Shown piece by piece: positions 1 through 9,600 of a DNA stretch of 64,000 nt. Each line of letters starts with the position of its first letter. Positions within the stretch are counted from its first letter, which is position 1. The notes under the pieces were generated by a model that searched no databases, had not been told where the DNA came from, and worked only from the letters and a program-made list of their open reading frames with translations. A program made the translations under genes and the position numbers. The DNA is taken from the NCBI GenBank assembly GCA_000283575.1, contig AP012044.1, positions 4,278,001 through 4,342,000 on the forward strand. The letters run 5' to 3'. The DNA is from Oscillibacter valericigenes Sjm18-20. Lineage in GTDB: Bacteria; Bacillota; Clostridia; Oscillospirales; Oscillospiraceae.

Positions 1-723
1 GTATTGACCGCAGTCCGGATGCAGCCGGCGCACCCATTCCAGCTCCGCCGTGTTTTCCGACAGATGGGACTGGACGGGCAGATTCCGCTCCGCAGCCAGC
101 TTTCCCAGAAACGCCAGCAGTTCATTGGTACAAGAGGGCGTGAACCGTGGCGTCAGGATGGGCCTGACATGGGAAAAGCCCCCGCATTGGTCCAGCCACC
201 GGAGGGTCTCACGCTTGGACTCCTCCGTGGTTTCCTGCAACTTTTCACCGCTGTTGCGGTCCATGTTTACCTTGCCAACATAACCGGTGACCCCGGCTTT
301 TTCCAGTTCCTCCATCAAAATCAGCGTCGACTGTCGGTGGAGGGAGGAAAACATACATACCCGGGTGGTGCCGTTTCGAATCAGCTCCGCCGCCAGCGCC
401 CGGTACTGCTCCCGGGCATAGCCCTCGTCGGCAAAGCGGGCCTCCGTGGGAAAGGCGTAGGTATTCAGCCAATCCAACAGCGGCAGGTCCAGACCAATCC
501 CCAGCATGGGATACTGTGGCGCGTGGAGATGGAGATCGGTAAAAGACTGGGTGATGAGGCAGTTCCCAAAGTCCTCCACCAAAGCGCCGGCGTACCGCTG
601 GGGCAGGACGTCAAAAACGCCGGAGATCACGCCGTCCTCCAAAACCAGATAGCCGGGGGCGTGAACCTCCAGCCTCCCAAGAGAGGGGGCGGAGACGAGG
701 ACGCCTTTTAAAATCCCAGTCAC
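1..723 (-). CDS. guaD: guanine deaminase, N-terminal part (gene continues past the left edge)
   Basis: Guanine deaminase hydrolyses guanine to xanthine and ammonia in purine salvage. The 241 residues inside the window are the N-terminal part of an amidohydrolase. The metal-binding motif is DLHLHAPQYP (residues 63-72); the HAPQY form and the following LPLLDWLNTYAFPTEAR are typical of guanine deaminase rather than of other cytosolic amidohydrolases. A second histidine motif, QSHLSEN, is at 218-224. The start is GTG at 723, eight bases after GAAAGGAAG; no ATG fits better. A guanine riboswitch with an intrinsic terminator lies just upstream, which supports the substrate and implies that guanine shuts expression off. 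The catalytic C-terminal half cannot be seen. Confidence 0.9.
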   Translation of the reverse strand, partial: MTGILKGVLVSAPSLGRLEVHAPGYLVLEDGVISGVFDVLPQRYAGALVEDFGNCLITQSFTDLHLHAPQYPMLGIGLDLPLLDWLNTYAFPTEARFADEGYAREQYRALAAELIRNGTTRVCMFSSLHRQSTLILMEELEKAGVTGYVGKVNMDRNSGEKLQETTEESKRETLRWLDQCGGFSHVRPILTPRFTPSCTNELLAFLGKLAAERNLPVQSHLSENTAELEWVRRLHPDCGQY

Positions 724-749
724 AAAATCGCTTCCTTTCAAAAAGTTCG

Positions 750-793
750 GCAGAAAGAAAAGGAGCGCCCGCCTGCGCTTCCGCGCGGCGGAC
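750..793 (-). terminator. intrinsic terminator of the guanine riboswitch (expression platform)
   Basis: On the minus strand a 7-bp stem (GTCCGCC with GGCGGGC) encloses a second stem GCGC-GGAA-GCGC and is followed by a T-rich run before the guaD ribosome binding site. The 5' arm of the hairpin overlaps the 3' strand of aptamer helix P1 (bases 791-793), so the two structures look mutually exclusive. If the aptamer's free P1 competes through a further antiterminator, ligand binding would favour termination; the antiterminator itself was not resolved by eye. Confidence 0.75.
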
Positions 794-862
794 ACCCATA
801 GCAGAGCCTTTCGGCGGCCCCGTAGAAACTTTCGCACCGTATACAGCGAAATTATATGAGTC
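791..862 (-). promoter_or_regulatory. guanine-class purine riboswitch aptamer
   Basis: Read on the minus strand, the segment has the whole purine aptamer layout: P1 (GACTCATA with TATGGGTGTC), the conserved TATAAT after P1, P2 closed by TTCGC/GCGAA with a TGTATACGGT loop, the J2/3 core GTTTCTAC, P3 (GGGCC/GGCTC) and the closing TATGGG. The discriminating base before TATGG is C, which pairs with guanine (adenine riboswitches have T there). It lies 68 bases upstream of the guaD start. The match to the Bacillus xpt aptamer is close at every conserved position I can compare. Confidence 0.92.
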
Positions 863-902
863 TTCTTCAATTTACCTGTCCCTGACAATCAGAGGCGGCT
901 TT

Positions 903-931
903 AGAATAGCACAGTTTACTCCGGATTGCAA
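903..931 (-). promoter_or_regulatory. promoter of the riboswitch-guaD transcript
   Basis: Minus-strand hexamers TTGCAA (926-931) and TATTCT (903-908) are 17 bases apart, about 40 bases upstream of the aptamer. Spacing and position fit a housekeeping sigma-A promoter. Confidence 0.65.
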
Positions 932-1100
932 GCCCTGTCACCTCTGCCGGGCATCCCGCTTATACTGGCATACGGGCGGCACTCCGTCCGCGGCGGAAAG
1001 GCGGGGCGCTTTGCGCCTTTGATTCTCACTTTATCTGGCGTCACGCGGACGGAGCCGACCTTTCCCGGCAAACCGCGCGGAGGCGCTGCGAAAGGTATGG

Positions 1101-1871
1101 TTGCAGATGATGATACAGGCACTTTTGTGGGCGGCGGCAGGTACGGGGTTCACCTTTGCCATGACCACGCTGGGCGCTGCCACGGTGTTTTTCTTTCGGG
1201 GAACACCGGAAGAGCGGGCGCAGCGGGTTCTACTGGGTTTTGCCGCCGGAGTGATGACGGCGGCATCCGTGTGGAGCCTTCTTCTGCCCGCCATCGACCA
1301 GGCATCGGCATGGACGATTCCGGGCCGGGTCCCGGCGGCGGGCGGAATGCTTCTGGGCGTGGTATTTCTGGCGGCGCTGGACGCCCTTCTTCCCCGGCTC
1401 CGGCGGGAGCGGGAGATCGTTGACGCGGGCTGGAAGCAGACCACACTTTTGGTAACGGCCATTACTCTACATAACGTCCCAGAGGGCATGGCGGTAGGTC
1501 TGGCCTTCGCTCTGGCGGCACGGGGAGAGAGTCTGGCGGGCGCGGCGGCACTGGCCATGGGCATTGGCATTCAGAATTTTCCCGAGGGCGCGGCCATTGC
1601 CCTGCCTCTGCGCCAGCAGGGTTGGACCCGCTGGAAATCCTTTGTGGGCGGCACTTTGTCCGGCATTGTGGAGCCGATCTTCGGTATCCTGGTGGTGCTG
1701 GCCGCGGCGGGAATCCGGCCTTTAATGCCTTGGCTTTTGAGCTTTGCGGCGGGGGCAATGCTATACGTGGTGGTGGAAGAGCTGGTCCCTCAGGCCCACA
1801 GCCGGGCGGGAACCTGCGGCTTCGTGATCGGTTTTCTCATCATGATGGTGCTGGACGTGGCGCTGGGATAG
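1101..1871 (+). CDS. ZIP family metal transporter
   Basis: A polytopic membrane protein of the ZIP family, which moves divalent metals such as zinc, iron or manganese into the cytosol. About eight hydrophobic segments are seen. The family signatures are HNVPEGMAVG in transmembrane helix IV and NFPEGAAIA in helix V, the helices that form the metal site. Length (254-256 residues) fits bacterial ZupT/GufA-type members. The frame opens with TTG at 1101, but ATG at 1107 stands at a better distance (11 bases) from AAAGG at 1091 and may be the true start. It stands alone between two leftward genes; a weak stem (GCTGG/CCAGC) follows the stop. The metal cannot be told from sequence. Confidence 0.88.
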   Translation: MQMMIQALLWAAAGTGFTFAMTTLGAATVFFFRGTPEERAQRVLLGFAAGVMTAASVWSLLLPAIDQASAWTIPGRVPAAGGMLLGVVFLAALDALLPRLRREREIVDAGWKQTTLLVTAITLHNVPEGMAVGLAFALAARGESLAGAAALAMGIGIQNFPEGAAIALPLRQQGWTRWKSFVGGTLSGIVEPIFGILVVLAAAGIRPLMPWLLSFAAGAMLYVVVEELVPQAHSRAGTCGFVIGFLIMMVLDVALG

Positions 1872-1954
1872 GCATTTGGCTGGAAACCAGCGCGCCTTTC
1901 CTGACGGCTCCGACATCGCATTGAACGGGTGACGTTTTCAGGCGGCAGGTTCCT

Positions 1955-1998
1955 TTTTAAAAATCGTGGGCGCAGGGAAACACCCCGCGCCCACGATT
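1955..1998 (-). terminator. terminator after cinA
   Basis: A perfect 12-bp stem (1962-1973 with 1987-1998) lies just beyond the cinA stop and is followed on the minus strand by TTTTTAAAAA. It closes the comM/thiI/cinA group. Confidence 0.8.
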
Positions 1999-2014
1999 CC
2001 GGATTTGATGAAGC

Positions 2015-3280
2015 TCAGTGTCGGGGCTCCAGCGGCAATCCGGAGAGATACCGCCGCACCATGTCCAGCGCCGTGCTGGACGCCACATTGCGGATGCGGT
2101 CCCGCCGCCGCTGTCCCAGCTCCAGCCTGCGGCAAAAGGTTCCGTCCGGGGTGTGCAGTCCCAGATAGACAAGCCCCACGGGATTGCCCCGCTCGTCACT
2201 GTCCGGCCCCGCCACACCGGTGACGGAAACCCCCACCTCCGCGCCGGTGATCCGGCAGACGCCCTCCGCCATGGCCCGGGCAGTGGGTTCGGACACCGCG
2301 CTGTATTCGTCCAGCGTCGCCTGGGGCACGCCCAGAACATCCGCCTTTACGGAGGTCCAGTAGGACACCACCCCACCCCGGTATACGGCGGACACCCCCG
2401 ACAGAGCGGTGAGCCGCTGGGCAATGGCCCCGCCGGTGCAGGATTCCGCCGTGGCAAGACTTAGTCCTTTTTCCTCCAAAAGCCGCTTGCAGACCTCCTC
2501 CAAAGAGGCGACGTCCACGCCGTAGACCACGTCTCCCAGTGTCGCCTTCACGTCGGCAACCACCGGGGCCAGCATAGCCTCCGCCGCCTCTTGACTGGCG
2601 GCCTTCGCCGTGGCCCGCAGGCGCACCTCGGCGGGCTTGGCGTAGGTGGCGAGCGTGGGGTTTTCCATGCGGGACATTTTCTCATGGAGCAGCTGGTCAA
2701 CGGAGGATTCACCCATACCGAAGCACATGATGTCGCGGGAGACGATCATTTCCCCGGAAAGGCTCCGCAAATAGGGCTCCACATGCCGGTGGAGCATGGT
2801 CTCGCACTCAAAGGGCGGACCGGGCAGCATCACTACACGAACGCCGCCCGACGCAAAGGCGCAGCCCGGCGCAGTGCCCACGGGGTTGTCGAACACGGTA
2901 CAGCCCTCCGGCAGCTCCGCCTGCTGCAAATTGTTTTCCGGCATGGGAATATGGAGCGCAGAATCGTAAAAAGCGCGGATATCCGCGGCGATGTCCTCAT
3001 GCAGCACTAATCTTTGACCAAATGCCTCGCAGATAATCTGCTTGGTGAGGTCGTCGTAGGTGGGTCCAAGACCGCCGATGGTGAGAATGATGTCCGCCCG
3101 CCCCCTGGCGATGTCCAGCGCCTCTTTCAGCCGCCCGGGGTTATCCCCCACCACGGTGTGCCAAAAGACGTTGACTCCAAGACCGGACAAGCTCTGGGAG
3201 ATCATCTGGGCATTGGTGTTGGCGATGTTGCCCAGAAGCAGCTCCGTTCCCACGGCGATAATTTCAGCGGTGTGTGCCAT
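2015..3280 (-). CDS. cinA: CinA family protein (nicotinamide-nucleotide amidase / competence-damage protein)
   Basis: A 421-residue two-domain CinA. The N-terminal half is the molybdopterin-binding-like domain (AEIIAVGTELLLGNIANTNA near the start, then LTIGGLGPTYDD), associated with ADP-ribose pyrophosphatase activity in studied members. The C-terminal half is the amidase domain with LATAESCTGG, which deamidates nicotinamide mononucleotide in pyridine nucleotide recycling; in competent species the protein also works with RecA. The ATG at 3280 is preferred to the TTG one codon earlier because of AAAGGAG at the right distance. The ATG shares its A with the stop of the upstream small gene (TGATG), implying translational coupling. 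Last gene before a strong terminator. Confidence 0.93.
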   Translation of the reverse strand: MAHTAEIIAVGTELLLGNIANTNAQMISQSLSGLGVNVFWHTVVGDNPGRLKEALDIARGRADIILTIGGLGPTYDDLTKQIICEAFGQRLVLHEDIAADIRAFYDSALHIPMPENNLQQAELPEGCTVFDNPVGTAPGCAFASGGVRVVMLPGPPFECETMLHRHVEPYLRSLSGEMIVSRDIMCFGMGESSVDQLLHEKMSRMENPTLATYAKPAEVRLRATAKAASQEAAEAMLAPVVADVKATLGDVVYGVDVASLEEVCKRLLEEKGLSLATAESCTGGAIAQRLTALSGVSAVYRGGVVSYWTSVKADVLGVPQATLDEYSAVSEPTARAMAEGVCRITGAEVGVSVTGVAGPDSDERGNPVGLVYLGLHTPDGTFCRRLELGQRRRDRIRNVASSTALDMVRRYLSGLPLEPRH

Positions 3281-3486
3281 CAATCAGGATCTCCTTTCCC
3301 GGATTCGTCGTCGGAGTGCCGCGCTTTGAAGTAATCGAGCAGGTTTATCACTCCTGCAAGAAAGCTCAGCCCGATGGCGACGAAATAGAGAGCCTTAAAG
3401 CCGTTCTGCAACGCCAGCGTCAGGTACATCGCCCCCGCCGTTAAGGACGATACAGCGGAGCTCAAATTCATCTTTGACTTTTTCAC
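3280..3486 (-). CDS. small membrane protein of unknown function between thiI and cinA
   Basis: A 68-residue protein with a basic N-terminus, two hydrophobic segments (about 10-26 and 31-50) and a charged tail rich in Asp, Glu and Lys. I do not recognise a named family. It is real rather than a chance frame because it is locked between two genes: its GTG start overlaps the thiI stop by four bases (GTGA) and its stop overlaps the cinA ATG by one base. It is therefore translated as part of the thiI-cinA operon. Function cannot be inferred beyond membrane location. Confidence 0.7.
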   Translation of the reverse strand: MKKSKMNLSSAVSSLTAGAMYLTLALQNGFKALYFVAIGLSFLAGVINLLDYFKARHSDDESGKGDPD

Positions 3487-4670
3487 GGCTTCACCCGCAC
3501 CCTTTCCCGGCCCGCCATGGCCTCGTCCATCAGTTTTTCGATCTCCAGCGCGGCCTCCGCCGCCCGGACGTCCTCCAGCTTCGGCCGGGTGCAGGGATGA
3601 CGGGGGGTAAACACGGTGCAGCAGTCCTCATAGGGAAGAATGGAGGTTTCAAAGCAGCCGATTTCCCGGGAAATGCGGATGATCTCCACCTTGTCCATGC
3701 CGATCAGGGGCCGCAGGACCGGCAGGTCCGTCACATCCTCCGTCACATTGAGGGCCGGCAAAGTCTGGCTGGCGACCTGCCCCAGAGATTCGCCGGTGAT
3801 GAGGGCGCCCGCGTGAACGCTCTTCGCGACCGCCTGCGCAAGGCGCATCATGAACCGGCGCATGATGAGGGTGAAATACTCCTCGGGGCAGTTCTTGCGG
3901 ATTTCCTCCTGAATTTTGGTAAAGGGAATGACGTGGACTGTCATGCGTCCGCACCACGCCGTCAGCAGCTTCGCCAGCTCCAGCACCTTGTCCAGCGCCT
4001 GCTGGGAGGTATAGGGCGGGGAGACAAAGTGGACCAGTTCCAGCTGCACGCCCCGGCGGGCCATCATCCAGGAGGACACCGGGGAGTCGATGCCGCCGGA
4101 CAGGAGGCTCACCGCCGTTCCCCCCATGCCCACGGGCAGACCGCCCGCACCGGGTGCGGCGGGAGCGTGGACATAGGCCGCCTTTTCCCGAATCTCTACG
4201 TAGACCGTCAGGTCAGGCTTGTGAACGTCCACGGATACATCGGGAAACCGCGCCGCCAAAAGCCCTCCCACGGCCTGGGAGATTTGGATGGAATTCAGGT
4301 GGAACAGCTTGTCCGCCCGCTTGGACTCCACCTTAAAGGTTTTCGCCACCGCGAATTCCTTTCCCAGATATGCCGCCGCCGTCCCGGCGATGGCGTCCAC
4401 GTCCTTTTCACAGGGAACGGCCCGGGCCACCGATACCACGCCGAACACCTGCCGGCAGGCGGTCAGCGCCGCGGACATGTCGCACTCGCCGCTCTGCGGC
4501 TCCACGTAGATCGTGCTCTGGCGAAGATACACGCTGAAGCTTCCGCAGTGGCGCACCCGGCGGCAGACGTTGCTGACCAGCTTGTCCTCAAAGGTGCGGC
4601 GGTTCAGCCCCTTCAGGACCACCTCGCCCAGCTTCAGCAGGAAAATTTCCCGCGCGTTTTCTCTTGTCAT
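3483..4670 (-). CDS. thiI: tRNA 4-thiouridine synthetase ThiI (no rhodanese domain)
   Basis: ThiI adenylates U8 of tRNA and replaces it with 4-thiouridine; sulfur comes from a cysteine desulfurase. The 395-residue chain has the N-terminal ferredoxin-like and THUMP regions and then the PP-loop SGGIDSPVSSWM near residue 190. The rhodanese extension of enterobacterial ThiI is absent, as in most Gram-positives. A Cys-rich end (EDCCTVF, PRHPCTRP) is retained. The start is ATG at 4670, six bases after GGAGG; the frame is open for 20 more codons upstream but those run through a GC palindrome without a ribosome site. Downstream gene overlaps by four bases. No desulfurase partner is in the window. Confidence 0.93.
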   Translation of the reverse strand: MTRENAREIFLLKLGEVVLKGLNRRTFEDKLVSNVCRRVRHCGSFSVYLRQSTIYVEPQSGECDMSAALTACRQVFGVVSVARAVPCEKDVDAIAGTAAAYLGKEFAVAKTFKVESKRADKLFHLNSIQISQAVGGLLAARFPDVSVDVHKPDLTVYVEIREKAAYVHAPAAPGAGGLPVGMGGTAVSLLSGGIDSPVSSWMMARRGVQLELVHFVSPPYTSQQALDKVLELAKLLTAWCGRMTVHVIPFTKIQEEIRKNCPEEYFTLIMRRFMMRLAQAVAKSVHAGALITGESLGQVASQTLPALNVTEDVTDLPVLRPLIGMDKVEIIRISREIGCFETSILPYEDCCTVFTPRHPCTRPKLEDVRAAEAALEIEKLMDEAMAGRERVRVKP

Positions 4671-4694
4671 AAAAAACCTCCGATTGGGATTTTT

Positions 4695-4711
4695 GCGCGC
4701 GGCCGGCGCGC
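4695..4711. repeat. GC-only inverted repeat between comM and thiI
   Basis: GCGCGC, five bases, GCGCGC, in a 120-base gap between comM and thiI. No T-run follows on the minus strand, so it is a weak terminator at best; it could be a processing or attenuation hairpin in a comM-thiI transcript. Confidence 0.4.
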
Positions 4712-4790
4712 GGAAATTTTGTACCGTCACGGTGCGGGGATACGTGTCTCCCGAATTTGAAACCGGGTCTTCCCGCTCTGAAAAAGCCGG

Positions 4791-6308
4791 TCAGCCCTTC
4801 AGTATCTCCGTATTCCGGTACTGAATGGCCTCCGCGAGATGCGGCGCCTCAATGCGCTCCACACCCTCCAGATCCGCGATGGTGCGGGCCACCCGCAGCA
4901 CCCGGTCGTGGGACCGGGCGGTGAGGCCCATCCGCTCAAAGGCGGATTTCATCAGCGCGTCGCACGCCGCGTCCAGCGCGCAGGCATCGGCGATCATGGC
5001 GGGCGGCATCTGGGCATTGCAGCTCACGCCCGTCCCGGAAAAGCGGACAAGCTGGAGGCTTCTCGCCGCCTCCACCCGCTGCTTTACGGCGGCGGAATCC
5101 TCCGGGACCGTTTTGCGCCGCAGGGCTTCGTATTCTACAGACGGCACGTTCACATGCAGATCAATGCGGTCAAGCAAAGGGCCGGATATCTTCTCGACAT
5201 ACTTCTCCACGTCCCTGTCGGAGCAGGTGCACCGTCCCGACGGGTGCCCCCGCCAGCCGCAGCGGCAGGGGTTCATTGCGCAAACCAGCTGAAACCGCGC
5301 CGGCAGACGCAGCGTGCCTCCGGCCCGGGCCACGGTGACCTCCCCATCCTCCAGAGGCTGGCGCATGGCCTCCAGCACATCCCGGTGAAACTCCGGCAGC
5401 TCGTCCAGAAACAGCACACCGTTGTGCGCCAGAGACATTTCGCCGGGCCGCAGGTACGGCCCGCCTCCGCTGAGCGCCACGGCCGAGGAGGTGTGGTGTG
5501 GGGAGCGGAAGGGCCGGCGCAGCAAAAGCGGATGCTGAGGGTCCGTCAATCCCGCCACGGACCAGATGCCAGAGACCGCCAGGGCCTCCTTCCGTGTCAT
5601 GTCCGGCAAAATGGAGGGCAGACGCTTGGCCAGCATGGATTTACCGGAGCCGGGAGTGCCGATCAGCAAAAGATTGTGTCCGCCTGCGGCGGCGATCTCC
5701 AGCGCCCGTTTCACGTTTTCCTGCCCCATCACATCCCGCAGGTCCGGCAGGTCCTCCGCCTCCGCCTCCGGAGACCATGGTTCGGCGGGGCAAAGGGGTG
5801 TCTCGCCCCGGAGGTGGGCCACCAGAGCATTTACATCCGGCACGCCGTAAACCGTCAGGCCGCCGGCCAGAGTCGCCTCCGCGGCATTTTCCTCCGGGAC
5901 AAACAGGGTCCGGATGCCCGCCCCCTTCGCGGCCAGCGCCATGGGAAGCACGCCGCTGACGCCCCGGACCGCCCCAGTAAGGGACAGTTCACCCAGAAAT
6001 GCCGCGTCGCACGGAATTTTTTTCAGATCTTCCGCGGCGGCCAGAATTCCGATAAAAATGGGCAGATCGTAAACCGTTCCCGCCTTTTTCTGATTGGCTG
6101 GGGCCAGGTTTACCGTGATCCGGCTGACGGGAAATTTCACGCCGCAGTTTTTTACCGCCGCCCGAACCCGCTCCCGGGCCTCCCGCACGGCGGCATCCGG
6201 AAGTCCCACGATATCGAACGCGGGCAGTCCCCCGGAGAGAAAACACTCCGCGCTCACCTCGTAGCCCGAGATGCCGTTCAGACCCAGCGAACGGATGGAC
6301 ACGACCAT
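4791..6308 (-). CDS. comM: YifB/ComM family Mg-chelatase-like AAA+ ATPase
   Basis: A 505-residue member of the YifB/ComM family. The N-terminal 170 residues form the Lon-protease-like S5 fold (VSIRSLGLNGISGYEV, VGLPDAAVRE). The AAA+ module has Walker A GTPGSGKS at 217-224, Walker B VLFLDELPEF near 300 and the family's cysteine cluster CAMNPCRCG followed by CTCSDRDVEKY. The Mg-chelatase C-terminal domain ends the chain. ComM in naturally competent bacteria is a hexameric helicase promoting branch migration during recombination of incoming DNA; here the role is inferred from homology. Start ATG at 6308 follows GGAGGTGGGCCC. It heads the group with thiI and cinA, the latter also competence-linked. 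Confidence 0.92.
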   Translation of the reverse strand: MVVSIRSLGLNGISGYEVSAECFLSGGLPAFDIVGLPDAAVREARERVRAAVKNCGVKFPVSRITVNLAPANQKKAGTVYDLPIFIGILAAAEDLKKIPCDAAFLGELSLTGAVRGVSGVLPMALAAKGAGIRTLFVPEENAAEATLAGGLTVYGVPDVNALVAHLRGETPLCPAEPWSPEAEAEDLPDLRDVMGQENVKRALEIAAAGGHNLLLIGTPGSGKSMLAKRLPSILPDMTRKEALAVSGIWSVAGLTDPQHPLLLRRPFRSPHHTSSAVALSGGGPYLRPGEMSLAHNGVLFLDELPEFHRDVLEAMRQPLEDGEVTVARAGGTLRLPARFQLVCAMNPCRCGWRGHPSGRCTCSDRDVEKYVEKISGPLLDRIDLHVNVPSVEYEALRRKTVPEDSAAVKQRVEAARSLQLVRFSGTGVSCNAQMPPAMIADACALDAACDALMKSAFERMGLTARSHDRVLRVARTIADLEGVERIEAPHLAEAIQYRNTEILKG

Positions 6309-6571
6309 GGGCCCACCTCCTAATCAATTGGCAGTAAAATGATATAAAAACCGGAAAAAACTGCTTTTCCCCGCACAAGGGGCGCAAAAGCAAGAGGTCT
6401 GACAATCGGGGAAAAAAAGACAAGTCAAAGCCCCTAAAAGAAACGGGGTTATTTTACCACAAAATGACGAGGATTGAAACCCTCCCGTAAAAAATGTGCT
6501 TAAAAATATAAAGTTCTTTTGGACTTTCCGCAGAAAAATCTGGATATGCGCAAAAAGTAACAATCCCAATA
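6309..6571. other. intergenic region between comM and PFOR
   Basis: The divergent gap (6309-6690) is AT-rich near the PFOR promoter. A small stem CCCC/GGGG (6431-6434 with 6445-6448) followed on the plus strand by TTATTTTA is the only structure seen besides the PFOR promoter. No convincing promoter for comM was picked out. Confidence 0.4.
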
Positions 6572-6600
6572 TTTACAGGGCAAAACCACGGTGCTATAAT
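6572..6600 (+). promoter_or_regulatory. promoter of the PFOR gene
   Basis: TTTACA (6572-6577), 17 bases, TATAAT (6595-6600): a near-consensus housekeeping promoter 91 bases before the PFOR start. Confidence 0.8.
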
Positions 6601-6690
6601 GGTTTTGCACGGATATCGTTCGGGAAAGCGGATTCGTCGCTTCGTTAAAATGCCGCCGGTCGCGTGCGGCAACTATTAGGAGGTAAGTTT

Positions 6691-9600
6691 ATGGCAAGAA
6701 AATTCAAGTCCATGGACGGTAACAACGCCGCTGCATACGTCAGCTACGCGTATACCGAAGTGGCGGGTATCTATCCGATTACCCCGTCTTCACCCATGGC
6801 GGATCTGGTGGACCAGTGGTCCGCCGCCGGCCAGAAGAACATTTTCGGCACCAAAGTGAAGGTGTGCGAAATGCAGTCCGAGGCAGGCGCCTCCGGCACC
6901 GTTCACGGTTCATTGACCGCCGGCGCCCTGACTACTACTTACACCGCCTCTCAGGGCCTGCTGCTGATGATCCCCAACATGTACAAGATGGCCGGTGAGC
7001 TGCTGCCCGCCGTGTTCCATGTGTCCGCCCGTACGGTGTCCACCCACGCGCTGAACATCTTCGGCGACCATTCCGACGTGATGGCCTGCCGCGCCACCGG
7101 TTTTGCCATGCTGTGCGAGGGCAATGTGCAGGAGGTCATGGACCTCAGCCCCGTGGCCCATCTGGCCGCCATCGAGGGCCGCGTTCCTTTCGTGAACTTC
7201 TTTGACGGATTCCGCACCTCCCACGAAATCCAGAAGGTCGCCGTGTGGGATTATGAAGATTTGAAGGAAATGTGCGACATGGACGCCGTGAATGCGTTCC
7301 GCAAGCACGCGCTGAATCCCGAGCGTCCCAATACGCGCGGCTCTCACGAGAACGGCGATATTTTCTTCCAGCACCGCGAGGCCTGTAACCAGTTCTACGA
7401 CGCTCTGCCCGCCGTGGTGGAGAAGTACATGGACAAAATCAACAAGAAGCTGGGGACCGATTACCAGCTCTTTAACTATTACGGTGCCGCCGACGCAGAC
7501 CGCGTCATTATTGCCATGGGTTCCGTGTGCGACGTGACCGAGGAGGTCATCGACTATATGAACCAGCACGGTGAAAAGGTCGGACTGTTGAAGGTCCGTC
7601 TGTATCGTCCCTTCGCCCCCGAGAAGATGCTGGCCGCCATCCCCGCCACGGCTAAGAAGATCGCGGTTCTGGACCGCACCAAGGAGCCCGGTTCTCAGGG
7701 TGAGCCTCTCTATATGGATGTGGTCACCGCGTTTGCCAACGCCGGCCGTCAGGCCACCATCATCGGCGGCCGCTACGGACTTGGCAGCAAGGATACGCCT
7801 CCCCGCAGCATCTTTGCCGTGTATGATGAACTCAGCAAGGCCGCTCCCCGCCGCCAGTTTACCATCGGCATCGTGGATGATGTCACGAACCTCAGCCTGC
7901 CCGAAAAGAAGGTTCCCTCCACCGCCGCGGCCGGCACCATCGAGTGCAAGTTCTGGGGTCTGGGCGGCGACGGTACCGTCGGTGCCAACAAGAACTCCAT
8001 CAAAATTATCGGCGACCACACCGACAAGTATATCCAGGCATACTTCCAGTACGACTCCAAAAAGACCGGCGGCGTAACCATCAGCCACCTGCGTTTTGGC
8101 GACAAGGCCATCCGGAGCCCGTACTACATCAACAAGGCCGACTTTGTGGCCTGCCATGTTCCCGCTTACATCACCAAGGGCTTCCCCATCGTCCGCGACG
8201 TAAAGCCGGGCGGCACCTTCCTCATCAACTGTCAGTGGAACGACAAGGAGCTCTCCGAGAAGCTGGACGCCGCGTCCAAGCGCTACATCGCTGAAAACGG
8301 CATCCAGGTCTACACCATTGACGCCATCGACTTGGCCGCCAAAATTGGCATGGGCAAGCGCACCAACACCATTTTGCAGTCCGCTTTCTTCTCTCTGGCC
8401 AAAATCATGCCCGAGAGCGAGGCTGTCGGTTATATGAAGGACGCCGCCACCCATTCCTATCTGAAAAAGGGCCAGGACGTGGTGGATATGAACCACAAGG
8501 CCATCGACATGGGTGCCACCGCCTATAAGAAGTTTAATGTGCCCGCCGACTGGAAAGACGCCAAGGACACCGCGGAGACCAAGAAGGCCGTCGGCGCTCC
8601 CGCTCTGGTCAAGCAGGTGGAAGACATTCTGTGGCCCGTGGGCAAGATGGACGGCGACAGTCTGCCTGTTTCCGCATTCCTGCCTCATGCGGACGGCCAG
8701 TTTGAACTGGGTGCCGCCGCTTATGAGAAGCGCGGCGTGGCTGTCAACGTTCCCACCTGGGACTCTGGCAAGTGCATTCAGTGCAACCAGTGCGCCTATG
8801 TGTGTCCCCACGCCACCATCCGTCCTTATGCGCTGACCGAGGAAGAGGCCAAGGCCGCTCCCGCCGCCACGAAGATTGTGGACGTGAAAGCCGGCAAGGG
8901 CAAGGGCGTTTACAAGTTCACCATGGCCATTTCTCCTCTGGACTGCATGGGCTGTGGCGTGTGCGTGGGCCAGTGCCCGACGAATGCTCTGACCATGGTC
9001 TCCCAGGAGCAGGAGGCCGCCCAGCAGGATGTCTTCGATTATTGCGTCTCCAAGGTCTCCGAGAAGAAGGACATGCAGGACAATACCGTCAAGGGCAGCC
9101 AGTTCAAGCAGCCCATGCTGGAGTTTTCCGGCTCCTGTGCCGGCTGCGCCGAGACCAGCTACGGCCGTCTCGTCACTCAACTGTTCGGCGACCATATGTA
9201 TATCGCCAACGCCACCGGCTGCTCCTCCATCTGGGGCGGTCCTGCCGCCACCTCTCCTTACTGCGTAAACAAGGAAGGCCGCGGTCCCGCGTGGTCCAAT
9301 TCCCTGTTTGAGGATAACGCGGAGTTCGGTCTGGGCATGTTCCTGGGCCAGAACGCCATCCGCACCAGCCTGAAAGAGAAGACGCATGCCCTGATCGCTG
9401 TGGATTACACCTGGGCCGATCTGAAGGCCGCCGCTCAGAAGTGGCTGGACACTATGGATGACAGCGCTGCCAACGACGACGCCACCCGCGCCTATGTGGC
9501 CGCTCTGGAAGCTGGTATTGTGGAAGGCTGCAACTGCGACGCCTGCAAACTGAGTCGTGAAATTTTGGCCGACAAGGAATATCTTGCGAAGAAGTCCATG

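Noticed and set aside
932..1090. Promoter for the ZIP transporter gene
   Set aside because: A TATACT near 951 lacks a matching -35 box, and no other pair with proper spacing was convincing.
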